Below are positions 23,879 through 31,651 of a DNA stretch of 64,000 nt, piece after piece (within the stretch, counting starts at the first letter, position 1; each line of letters opens with the position of its first letter). The translations under genes and the position numbers were made by a program. The stretch is from contig NZ_JAHKPI010000020.1 of the NCBI RefSeq assembly GCF_018860425.1, forward strand, positions 186,001 to 250,000, in the 5' to 3' direction. The notes beneath the pieces were generated by a model. The model was not told the DNA's origin and searched no databases. It worked only from the letters and a program-made list of their open reading frames with translations. The stretch is from Marinobacter sp. F3R08 (GTDB lineage: Bacteria > Pseudomonadota > Gammaproteobacteria > Pseudomonadales > Oleiphilaceae).

Positions 23879-24493
23879 TTAGTTTTCCTGACTGTTCAGC
23901 GTGATGTCGCGGGCAACCCCAATCATGTGATCACGGCTGATAAGATCAATCAGCTCGGCTTCGCTCAGCTGCTCTGTATTCTCAGGACGTTCAGGCATAA
24001 CCAGATAGCGGATTTCGGAAACACTGTCCCAGACCCGGACTTCGATCTCGTCAGCCAAAACAACGCCCATCTCGGAAAGCACCTTGCGTGGTTCTCTGAC
24101 CAGGCGTGAGCGGTAGGCACTGGATTTGTACCAAACTGGAGGCAGCCCCAGGATTGGCCACGGATAGCATGAGCAGAGGGTACAGACCACTACGTTGTGT
24201 ACCGTTGATGTGTTCTCCACCACGTGCAGCAGTTCCGTCTCAGGACCGCCTATTCCAAGCTCTTCACAGGCCGCCAGCCCATCCGCCAACAACCGTTTCT
24301 TGAACTCCGGGTCGACCCAGGCACGGGCAATAACTCTGGCCCCGGTTTTTGGCCCCACATTTTCTTCATAGTGCTTAACGACCCGGTCGACATCATCCGA
24401 TGACAACACATTGATTTCGTTCAGCAGGCTCTCGATGGCCTCCGTGCGAATGGCCTGCCAGGCCTTTTCCGGGTGCGCATGTTTATGACCCAT
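23879..24493 (-). CDS. nthA: Nitrile hydratase alpha subunit, cobalt type
   Basis: 204 residues. The metal site VCTLCSCYPW is complete with Cys104, Cys107 and Cys109. Thr between the first two cysteines is the mark of Co(III) enzymes; Fe(III) enzymes have Ser there. The N-terminus is His-rich (MGHKHAHPE). The reaction is hydration of a nitrile to the amide. The close relative thiocyanate hydrolase shares the Co motif, but it has three subunits, so nitrile hydratase is favoured. It is preceded by two bases after the beta-subunit stop. Confidence 0.92.
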   Translation of the reverse strand: MGHKHAHPEKAWQAIRTEAIESLLNEINVLSSDDVDRVVKHYEENVGPKTGARVIARAWVDPEFKKRLLADGLAACEELGIGGPETELLHVVENTSTVHNVVVCTLCSCYPWPILGLPPVWYKSSAYRSRLVREPRKVLSEMGVVLADEIEVRVWDSVSEIRYLVMPERPENTEQLSEAELIDLISRDHMIGVARDITLNSQEN

Positions 24494-24495
24494 GT

Positions 24496-25188
24496 CTAAT
24501 CCTCCTGAATCGATTCCAAGTGATTTTCACTAAGGTCGATATAAACGTATGAATTGGGTTCGGCATATTCCTCGCCCCAGAGTGTTTGCGCATCAAAACG
24601 CACCGTATACACCGCCTGCAGGTTCTCACCGCGATAATGCGCACGGGTATCCGGAAAGACCCAGGCCTGAGCATTTACCCGAAAAACCTCTCCGGCTTTG
24701 CCTCGGGTATAATTGGTAACCCTGGTATGGCCCGGAGGGTGAATATTTCTCACCCGCACCCATTGCCCTTCCGAAAATTCCGGTTGAACGGTTTTTTCCT
24801 TACGCCATGCACCCCAAGGTACTTTATCGCCCTCGGCCAAAGGCCAGTTGCGACCGGCAGACTGGACCGGCGTAAACTGGCGCTTGTCGCTCGCAATTTC
24901 TTGAACGCGATGATCCACTTCTTCCCTGCTCAGAATATTGCGGCGTTCGAGAATCCGCTCCATGGCAAACATCCAGCGGCCGTAATAGGTATCCGAGAGA
25001 TAGGCTTCCGTCGCCATCAGTTCAATTTCGTGACGATGTTCATCCAGGTTCCAGACGCCCAGGGTGTCAATAACCTGCGTCATGCAAAAGATTCGACTCC
25101 CCCAGCGACTGGTAAAAACCGGTTCATCCGGATCCACAGTCACCGCCCCAAAACCGTGGAGCCCTCCCATATCGTGAATACCGTTCAT
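24496..25188 (-). CDS. nthB: Nitrile hydratase beta subunit
   Basis: 230 residues. It begins MNGIHDMGGLHGFGAV, the near-invariant start of beta subunits, and has a helical region (YYGRWMFAMERILERRNIL). The C-terminal SH3-like barrel contains GQWVRVRNIHPPGHTRVTNY and TVRFDAQTLWGEEY. It closes the alpha-subunit active site. The gene lies ten bases after the ABC ATPase gene, so transport and nitrile hydration are in one transcript. Confidence 0.93.
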   Translation of the reverse strand: MNGIHDMGGLHGFGAVTVDPDEPVFTSRWGSRIFCMTQVIDTLGVWNLDEHRHEIELMATEAYLSDTYYGRWMFAMERILERRNILSREEVDHRVQEIASDKRQFTPVQSAGRNWPLAEGDKVPWGAWRKEKTVQPEFSEGQWVRVRNIHPPGHTRVTNYTRGKAGEVFRVNAQAWVFPDTRAHYRGENLQAVYTVRFDAQTLWGEEYAEPNSYVYIDLSENHLESIQED

Positions 25189-25198
25189 AACGCGCCCC

Positions 25199-25969
25199 CT
25201 AGAAGATGACTTCCTCTATTTTTTTCTGCAGGTTGAGATATTCTTTCGAGTAGCGATCCCGCATTTCCGGCCCTCTCGCGTCCGCATCCACAAGAACATT
25301 CGCCGGATTCCCGCCAAGGACCAGGACCCGGTCTCCCACAGTAATGGCCTCTTCAACATCATGAGTCACCATAACCATCGATATGTCGGTTTCTTCCTGC
25401 AGCGTATGAATCATCGAATGCATCCGCCGCTTCAGACTAATATCCAGGGCACTGAAAGGCTCATCCAGCAGCAACACTCTCGGGCGCGTTATCAGAGCAC
25501 GGGCAATGGCTGTGCGTTGGCGCATGCCGCCTGACAGCTGATGGGGGTATGCCCGCGCAGCATCCGAAAGCCCAACGTTACTCAACATGTCAGCGACAGC
25601 TTTATCGAGATCCTCGGGTGCGTTTTTGCGAAACCGCAGACCAAACCGAACATTCCCCTTTACGGTCAGCCAGGGATAAAGGTTATTCTCCTGAAAGATC
25701 ATAACGATGTCGGTTGTCGGTCCGGTCAGGAATTGCTTCTTGTAAAGCACCCCTCCGGTATCCTCTGGGATAACAAAGCCCCCAAGCGTTCTCAGCAACG
25801 TGCTCTTGCCACAGCCAGATGCGCCCAGAATCGTTGTTATCTCATTCGCACGTATGTCCAGATTCAGCCCTTGCAAAGGGCTGGGCACAGGGCCGGACTG
25901 CCCACGAAAATTCACAGTCAGGTCATCGAGCCTGAATACGGGCTCCTGACTCTCCGTTGCTACCGCCAT
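25199..25969 (-). CDS. ABC transporter ATP-binding protein (nitrate/taurine type)
   Basis: About 256 residues with Walker A GASGCGKST, Q-loop MIFQENNLYPW, signature LSGGMRQRTAIARALI, Walker B VLLLDEPFSALD and the switch His in MVTHDVEEA. The ATG at 25969 shares a base with the permease stop (TGATG) and follows GGTGGAGAG; a further in-frame ATG at 25981 lies inside the permease gene. It powers the importer encoded with the nitrile hydratase. Confidence 0.92.
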   Translation of the reverse strand: MAVATESQEPVFRLDDLTVNFRGQSGPVPSPLQGLNLDIRANEITTILGASGCGKSTLLRTLGGFVIPEDTGGVLYKKQFLTGPTTDIVMIFQENNLYPWLTVKGNVRFGLRFRKNAPEDLDKAVADMLSNVGLSDAARAYPHQLSGGMRQRTAIARALITRPRVLLLDEPFSALDISLKRRMHSMIHTLQEETDISMVMVTHDVEEAITVGDRVLVLGGNPANVLVDADARGPEMRDRYSKEYLNLQKKIEEVIF

Positions 25970-26757
25970 CACACTCTCCACCAGAGAATCCGGTTTCCAA
26001 TCAGCGCGAGGCTACGATCTACAACAAAGCCAGAGACTCCAATAACGAGCATTCCAAACATAATCAGTTCATTATTGAAGAGGTTACGGCCCATCATGAT
26101 GATCGCGCCAAGCCCATCTCGAAGCCCAACCATTTCGGCTACCAATACGGCCATCCAGGCTGCTATGAAGTTTGTCCGAAGCAGAGTAAAAACACCCGGA
26201 AGAATGGCTGGCATCACCACGAACAGCCACTGCTGCCAACGACTAGCCCCCAGATTGCCCGCAACAATTCCATACTCTGCCGGCACTCGCCGGATCTCAG
26301 CGAGTGTGCCTATGGTCAGAATGAAGTAGACCCCCATAAAGACGATAAAGATCGCGGTGGCGTTGTTAATACCGAACACCACGATAGCAGTGGGTATCCA
26401 GGCGATAGGCGCAATGGGTGCCAGAAGATAGAGAAAAGGGCTGACACACCAGGTGGTGAACCGGGACAGGCTGATAGCTGCACCGGTGATGATTGCCGCA
26501 ACAAAGGCCAATAACATGCCAGCAAACACCCGCCCGAATGTAGAGGATAAAGATTCCAGGAGTGTGGCGGACTGCGACCCCAGCCCTATCCGGAAATCAC
26601 TCTCTATCACCATTGCCATAAACTGGCTGGGAGGCGGCAGCACGGTAGTCACCGGCAACTCGGCTACGCCTGCAATCTCCCATGCAGCGATGACACAGGC
26701 CACAGAAATCCCACCCACCACCCAAGGGGCCGCCTTGTCCCATGCCGGGGTAGACAT
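25969..26757 (-). CDS. ABC transporter permease (nitrate/taurine type)
   Basis: 262 residues with about six membrane helices and the EAA loop (IRRVPAEYGIVAGNLGASRWQQWLFVVMPAILP, read from about residue 155). Its start overlaps the stop of the binding-protein gene by one base (TAATG). It provides the membrane channel of the nitrile hydratase-linked importer. Confidence 0.9.
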   Translation of the reverse strand: MSTPAWDKAAPWVVGGISVACVIAAWEIAGVAELPVTTVLPPPSQFMAMVIESDFRIGLGSQSATLLESLSSTFGRVFAGMLLAFVAAIITGAAISLSRFTTWCVSPFLYLLAPIAPIAWIPTAIVVFGINNATAIFIVFMGVYFILTIGTLAEIRRVPAEYGIVAGNLGASRWQQWLFVVMPAILPGVFTLLRTNFIAAWMAVLVAEMVGLRDGLGAIIMMGRNLFNNELIMFGMLVIGVSGFVVDRSLALIGNRILWWRV

Positions 26758-27749
26758 TACTCCTGCTCCAGTTCTTTGATCATGGCTGTGCGGAATATGC
26801 TGTCAGCAGTTGTACCCGGCTTGATATAGCCCAGACCTTCAAGGTCATCCAATACTCTCTGTACAGACTCGATATCGGGATCGAAACTGATGGGTTCAGG
26901 TGCAGACTCGAATGCCTGTTCAAGTGCGCCTTCTGAAACACGGAAGTAGTTGCCATCCTCCAGATAGGTCAGAGCCGTCGGTAGGTCATTGTTGATGATA
27001 TCAGCAGCGCAACGAAGGCCTCTCAGATAGCCTTCAACCAACTCCGGCCGTTCCTGCAGAGTGCTGTCCAGAACACTGACAACCGTATTAGGAGCCTTGG
27101 TAGCCCATGCTTCAGCATTATTGGTAATGACCGTGGCGCCGCGGCTAGCAACCATGTCTGAGGTGTAGGGCTTGATATGACTGAGAATATCCGTGTTGCC
27201 ACTACGGAAAGATTCCACCATCGCCAGAAGATCATCAAAATACACAAACTCGAGTGCATCGGCATCCAACCCCATACGCTCCAGTTCAGCGACCAAAATC
27301 AGCTCCAGGGTGTCACCCTGCAATACTGCTGCTCGCAATCGAGGACCATCAGACTCGATATACTCACGAAGGTCTTCCATGGAATTTAGCCCCAGATCAC
27401 CATCTGCAACTACCTCCATAACACCCCAGCCACCGGCTGCGCTGACAACCCGGATGGGCACACCACTATTGGCCGCGAAGAACGCCAGAGTGAAGGGATT
27501 GGTACTGAAATCGATAGCTCCGCCAGCAAGGGCAGCACTGTTATCCCCAGGGTTGGCAAAAAAACGGGTCTCCACTTCCAGACCATGCTTGGCAAAACAA
27601 CCAGATTCTTTCGCTACAAACAATGGCGCCATATCGAGAGCAATCAGGTGTCCGGCGGTAACATGGGCAAGATCTTCAGCGGTGGCCGCCTGAGTGGCAC
27701 TCAGAGTGATAATGCATGAAGCTGCAAGCGAAGTGATGGAACGTTTCAT
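26757..27749 (-). CDS. ABC transporter substrate-binding protein (NMT1/SsuA-like)
   Basis: 330 residues with a signal peptide (cleavage likely after ATA, near residue 24). The mature N-terminus, with MAPLFVAKESGCFAKHGLEVE, has the NMT1/SsuA layout, but the THI5-type WVHQAQF motif of the other importer is absent, so the ligand is different. It leads the eight-gene operon that includes nitrile hydratase, making a small nitrile, amide or ureide a reasonable ligand. A LysR gene lies upstream in the same direction. Confidence 0.88.
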   Translation of the reverse strand: MKRSITSLAASCIITLSATQAATAEDLAHVTAGHLIALDMAPLFVAKESGCFAKHGLEVETRFFANPGDNSAALAGGAIDFSTNPFTLAFFAANSGVPIRVVSAAGGWGVMEVVADGDLGLNSMEDLREYIESDGPRLRAAVLQGDTLELILVAELERMGLDADALEFVYFDDLLAMVESFRSGNTDILSHIKPYTSDMVASRGATVITNNAEAWATKAPNTVVSVLDSTLQERPELVEGYLRGLRCAADIINNDLPTALTYLEDGNYFRVSEGALEQAFESAPEPISFDPDIESVQRVLDDLEGLGYIKPGTTADSIFRTAMIKELEQE

Positions 27750-27779
27750 GACGAATCCTTTTCAGAGTCAGTGTCGGGG

Positions 27780-27806
27780 TGAACGAACATGTCACCATTT
27801 CGTTCA
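27780..27806. promoter_or_regulatory. Inverted repeat upstream of the nitrile hydratase operon
   Basis: TGAACGAA and TTCGTTCA are perfect 8-base complements separated by 11 bases. The element sits 31-57 bases before the first gene of the operon. It may be an operator for the LysR protein encoded just upstream, or a leader hairpin. Confidence 0.45.
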
Positions 27807-27907
27807 TGACAACGATCCTAGGTATTCGCGGGGAACGCTAAAATAGCGGTGTTTCCATGTTTACTACGGTTTTCCTGAAGCAAGCCAGGGTTTCGCACCG
27901 AAACAGA

Positions 27908-28834
27908 TCATCTCGCAATGTGACGGTGCACCTTGTGCTCTTTTTCAAGGCGACGAATGAAATTGGTAAGAACGGGAGATCTCTGCAGGTCATTTCTTCG
28001 CGTGACCAGGGAAACCTGTGAATAACGAATAAATTTATCAGGGAGAAGCCCCATCAGATCACCAGAAGCTATCCACCGCTGAGCATAATGGTAGGGCAGA
28101 AAACCAATGAACGGGCCATTCAGAATCATAAAAGCCGCGGATTCCACATTCGTTACCGCAGCGATCACACTGTTATCGTCGTCCCCAATAAATGGAAATT
28201 CCTGTTTTTGCATAAAGTTGCGAACAACTTTGGGCGCCGACGTAATTTCCTGGGCCAGCTTACGAGGATCTTTCAGGTTAGCAAGGGCGTTACTGCCGGA
28301 GCACACCAACACATCCCTCTCTTGATAAAGAGGGCGGTAATCCAGACTCTGCGAAGACTGATAAAAAATCCCAATGCCTATGTCCAGGTTCTGCTCCAAC
28401 AATTCCCTCTCAATGTCCTGGGGCGAAAGCACCTGAATGGACAGTTCAATGGCGCTGTCTGGCTGGGAAAAAAGATCGCCAAGTGCTTTGTGGAGCGGGC
28501 AGTTTTTGTCAGTAACCAGATTATCAATTATTCCTATACGCACACTTTCAATAGTGCCCCGACGAAGCCCTTCGGCACTGGCTTCAAGTGCATAAACGGC
28601 TCCGAAGAATGCCAGTACATTCTGATGAAAAGCCTCACCTTTGGTGGTTAGCCGAAATCCACTCCGGCCGCGCTCACAAAGCACGAAACCAATCCTTGCC
28701 TCCAGCTGACTCATGTGCGAACTGATCGTGGAAGGGCTGACATTGAGCACTGTCTGGGCACTGGTAAAGCCACCAGCTTCAACGACCGCATGGAAAACTC
28801 GCAACAGCTTCAGGTCAATATCAGACAGATTCAT
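27908..28834 (-). CDS. LysR-family transcriptional regulator
   Basis: 308 residues. The winged helix contains VEAGGFTSAQTVLNVSPSTISSHMSQLEARIGF (from about residue 18), and a two-lobe effector domain follows. The text RSGFRLTTKGEAFHQN is typical of the end of the LysR DNA-binding domain. It is encoded upstream of, and in the same direction as, the transporter/nitrile hydratase operon (158-base gap) and is its likely regulator. Confidence 0.9.
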   Translation of the reverse strand: MNLSDIDLKLLRVFHAVVEAGGFTSAQTVLNVSPSTISSHMSQLEARIGFVLCERGRSGFRLTTKGEAFHQNVLAFFGAVYALEASAEGLRRGTIESVRIGIIDNLVTDKNCPLHKALGDLFSQPDSAIELSIQVLSPQDIERELLEQNLDIGIGIFYQSSQSLDYRPLYQERDVLVCSGSNALANLKDPRKLAQEITSAPKVVRNFMQKQEFPFIGDDDNSVIAAVTNVESAAFMILNGPFIGFLPYHYAQRWIASGDLMGLLPDKFIRYSQVSLVTRRNDLQRSPVLTNFIRRLEKEHKVHRHIAR

Positions 28835-29004
28835 GGCGGGTTACTGTAATTATTAAGTTATGGCACTTACGTACCAGCGTTTGCTACTTAACGTTTCCAC
28901 AATTAACACGCATTATTCTAGACCAGAAGGGTGGGCAAAGCTGCAATTCCGAACAGGCCCACTGCCTTGGTGCCCGGAGTTCTGCCTGAGTCTCCCAAGC
29001 CCAC

Positions 29005-29044
29005 AGAGTCCAGAGAGTCCAGAGAGTCCAGAGAGTCCAGAGAG
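29005..29044. repeat. 9-bp tandem repeat (AGAGTCCAG, about 4.4 copies)
   Basis: Four exact copies of AGAGTCCAG and a partial fifth lie in the region between the LysR gene (start 28834) and the IclR gene (end 29087). No gene covers it. Such short repeats can change copy number by slippage. Confidence 0.9.
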
Positions 29045-29086
29045 CGATTTAGAATGAGAGCAAGCATGGCGTTGCACTGGCACTGA

Positions 29087-29866
29087 CTATTGCGTGATTC
29101 TCTGTATTCTCGCCGCAACATCCTGCAACCGGGGCAAATAGACCGTCATCAGAGTTTTCATGTCCACCCTCGCCGCATTGGTGCTGATGTTAAGCGCGCC
29201 CAGCAACACATTGCTGCTCGTGTATACCGGCACCGCAACCGAACGCAGACCGGAATCCAGTTCCTGATCGACAATGGCAAAACCCTGTTGCCGAACGTTC
29301 AGTATTTCCTTTTTCATAGGCTCCTTGGCGCTGATGGCATTGGGCGTGGCGGGGTGCAGCTCGACACTCTCCAGAAAGCTGTCCAACTCCTTATCCGTCA
29401 GCTGACCAAGCAATACCCGGCCCATGGATGTATAGACAGCCGGCAACCGCGTACCGACCGACAGAGTAATGGCCATCAACCTGTGGCGGGCCGATGAGCG
29501 CACCACGTAAACCACGTCCTGGCCATCAAGCACCGCCAGTGACGAGGACTCCCCCAATTCCGCCGTAATCTCGCCCAGGTACTGCTCGATCACCGCGCGG
29601 TACTGGTTGGAAGCCTGATAGGCGTAACCCAGCTGCAGAACTTTGGGTGTCAGCTCAAACTGGCGCCCCACTCGCTTCACAAATCCAAGAGCGTGCAGCG
29701 TTAGAACGAAACGCCGGGCCTTGGCACGATCCATACCGGCACGCGCCGCAACTTCGCTCAACGTCATGCGCGGAGACTCACCATCGAAGGCTTGCAGCAC
29801 TTCAAGCCCCGACGCCAGGGCACTTACAAAATCCCGGTCTCCGGGCTTAAGGCTAGGTTCATCCAT
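29087..29866 (-). CDS. IclR-family regulator, PcaR/PcaU/PobR type
   Basis: 259 residues. The N-terminal winged helix has ASGLEVLQAFDGESPRMTLSEVAARAG and DRAKARRFVLTLHALGFV, the PcaR-type signature, and a C-terminal IclR effector domain follows. The ATG at 29866 follows AAAGGG and gives the same length as the second IclR protein at 36441. It is divergent from an oxoadipate CoA-transferase/thiolase operon with PcaU-like operator repeats between them, so it probably activates that operon in response to a beta-ketoadipate-type acid. Confidence 0.9.
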   Translation of the reverse strand: MDEPSLKPGDRDFVSALASGLEVLQAFDGESPRMTLSEVAARAGMDRAKARRFVLTLHALGFVKRVGRQFELTPKVLQLGYAYQASNQYRAVIEQYLGEITAELGESSSLAVLDGQDVVYVVRSSARHRLMAITLSVGTRLPAVYTSMGRVLLGQLTDKELDSFLESVELHPATPNAISAKEPMKKEILNVRQQGFAIVDQELDSGLRSVAVPVYTSSNVLLGALNISTNAARVDMKTLMTVYLPRLQDVAARIQRITQ

Positions 29867-29912
29867 TCTCGACCCTTTCAGTGTTTTCATCTGGGCGAAT
29901 ATCCTATCAGCA

Positions 29913-29929
29913 TGTTCGCAGTGCGAACA
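29913..29929. promoter_or_regulatory. Candidate IclR operator, perfect palindrome
   Basis: TGTTCGCA-G-TGCGAACA is a perfect 8-1-8 palindrome. It lies just upstream of the IclR gene start (29866) and uses the same TGTTCGC half-site as the sites before the CoA-transferase and tctC genes. Likely autoregulatory. Confidence 0.7.
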
Positions 29930-29992
29930 ACGGACCGACACCCTGCGCCTGGGCACATTTGGCCTTGACGATGTAAATCGAATCAAGCGATC

Positions 29993-30030
29993 ATGTTCGC
30001 ATATAAAACTTATGTTCAGATAGCGAACAT
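29993..30030. promoter_or_regulatory. Candidate IclR (PcaU-type) operator: three 10-bp half-sites
   Basis: ATGTTCGCAT at 29993, ATGTTCAGAT at 30012 and the inverted TAGCGAACAT at 30021 give one inverted pair plus one direct copy. This is the layout described for PcaU/PobR operators. It lies directly before the CoA-transferase operon (start 30052). Confidence 0.7.
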
Positions 30031-30051
30031 CAACCACTATGAGGATCTCCG

Positions 30052-30867
30052 ATGGCTGATTTTCTCTCTCTCCGTGAAGCGGTGAGCAAGCACATTCACG
30101 ATGGTGACACCGTGGCGATGGAAGGGTTCACCCATCTGATTCCATTCGCCGCCGGACATGAGGTCATTCGGCAGAAAAAGCGTGATCTCACCTTGATCCG
30201 GATGACGCCAGATCTGGTCTACGACCAGATGATCGGGGCAGGCTGCGCGAAAAAACTTATCTTCTCATGGGGCGGCAACCCGGGGGTCGGCTCATTGCAT
30301 CGTCTTCGTGATGCGTTGGAAAACGACTGGCCCAACAGTATCGAAATTCTCGAACACAGCCACGCAGCGATGGCCTGTGCCTACGATGCCGGCGCTGCGG
30401 GTCTGCCCTTCGCGGTGCTGCGCGGCTATATAGGTAGCGATCTGCCCAAGGTGAATGACCAGATCGAGTTCATCGACTGCCCATTTACCGGTGAGCGCCT
30501 GGCCGCAGTGCGCTCCGTCCGTCCGGATGTGGCCGTAATTCATGCCCAGCGCGCTGATCGCAACGGCAACGTACTGATCGAAGGCATTGTCGGTATTCAG
30601 AAGGAAGTGGTGCTGGCCGCCAGTCGCAGCATCGTCACCGTTGAGGAAATCGTCGATGACCTCAACGCCGGCGTGAATGCCTGTGTTCTTCCATCCTGGG
30701 CCATTACGGCAATTGCCGAGGCACCGAAGGGGGCCAGCCCATCCTACGCCCTGGGCTACTACGACCGCGACAACGCTTTTTACAAAGACTGGGACGGCAT
30801 TGCCCGAGACCGGGAGGCCTTCCAGGCCTGGATGAAAGCCAACGTGTTTGAGAAAGGAGCTGCGTGA
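30052..30867 (+). CDS. catI: 3-oxoadipate CoA-transferase subunit A (CatI/glutaconate CoA-transferase-like)
   Basis: 271 residues, the long class I subunit type (glutaconate CoA-transferase/CatI) rather than the shorter PcaI. GDTVAMEGFTHLIPFAAGHE near residue 18 and FSWGGNPGVGSLHRLRDAL are characteristic. With subunit B it moves CoA from succinyl-CoA to 3-oxoadipate, or a similar dicarboxylate such as adipate. GAGGATC precedes the ATG. First gene of a three-gene operon with subunit B and thiolase; the stop overlaps the next start (TGATG). Confidence 0.88.
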   Translation: MADFLSLREAVSKHIHDGDTVAMEGFTHLIPFAAGHEVIRQKKRDLTLIRMTPDLVYDQMIGAGCAKKLIFSWGGNPGVGSLHRLRDALENDWPNSIEILEHSHAAMACAYDAGAAGLPFAVLRGYIGSDLPKVNDQIEFIDCPFTGERLAAVRSVRPDVAVIHAQRADRNGNVLIEGIVGIQKEVVLAASRSIVTVEEIVDDLNAGVNACVLPSWAITAIAEAPKGASPSYALGYYDRDNAFYKDWDGIARDREAFQAWMKANVFEKGAA

Positions 30868-31643
30868 TGAGCCTTGAATTTACGTCTTCAGAAATGATGA
30901 GCGTTACTGCTGCCCGCGCACTGACCAGCGAGATGACCTGCTTTGTTGGCATCGGCCTGCCCAGCGAAGCCGCAAACCTGGCGCGCCTGACACATGCGCC
31001 GGATATCACCCTGATCTATGAATCCGGAACCCTTCAGACCAGGCCCGATGTATTACCCCTGTCCATCGGCGACGGAGAGCTGTGTCAGTCAGCCCTGACC
31101 ACCGTGTCTGTACCGGAGATGTTTCGCTATTGGCTCCAGGGCGGCCACATCAGTGTTGGCTTCCTGGGCACCGCCCAGATTGACCGCTACGCCAACCTGA
31201 ACACCACACTGATTGGCGATTATCGGGCGCCCAAAGTCCGCCTGCCCGGAGGTGGCGGCGCACCGGAAATAGCCACCAACGCAAAAGAAGTGTTTATCAC
31301 CCTGAAACACTCCAAACGCACCTTTGTGAAAGACGTAGACTTTCTTACGACGGTCGGCTTCGGTCGTGACGGCAAGGCCCGGGACAACGTTCCCAACATT
31401 GGTCGGGGACCAACCGTCGTCATCACCGACTTGTGCGTTCTCAAACCAGATCCGGAAACCAGAGAACTGGTCGTGCACCAGTTACATCCGGGTGTGACCC
31501 GTGAAGACGTGATCAACGCGACCGGCTGGGAAATCCGCTTCGCCGACGAACTCGGAACCACCCCTGCACCCACGGCAAAAGAGCTGGAAATCCTGCGCAG
31601 CCTGAAAGCACGCACCGATGCCCACCATGCCGGCCAACATTGA
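30867..31643 (+). CDS. catJ: 3-oxoadipate CoA-transferase subunit B (CatJ-like)
   Basis: 258 residues from the ATG at 30867 after AAAGGAG; a GTG three bases earlier is less likely. The catalytic Glu of class I CoA-transferases is in LIYESGTLQ near residue 50, where it forms the glutamyl-CoA thioester. The glycine-rich LPGGGGAPEIA is also conserved. It partners the preceding subunit and feeds the thiolase encoded next. Confidence 0.88.
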   Translation: MSLEFTSSEMMSVTAARALTSEMTCFVGIGLPSEAANLARLTHAPDITLIYESGTLQTRPDVLPLSIGDGELCQSALTTVSVPEMFRYWLQGGHISVGFLGTAQIDRYANLNTTLIGDYRAPKVRLPGGGGAPEIATNAKEVFITLKHSKRTFVKDVDFLTTVGFGRDGKARDNVPNIGRGPTVVITDLCVLKPDPETRELVVHQLHPGVTREDVINATGWEIRFADELGTTPAPTAKELEILRSLKARTDAHHAGQH

Positions 31644-31651
31644 GGTTTATT

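Noticed and set aside
23879..25188. Thiocyanate hydrolase instead of nitrile hydratase
   Set aside because: Only two subunit genes plus an activator are present, with a full-length beta subunit; thiocyanate hydrolase has three separate subunits.
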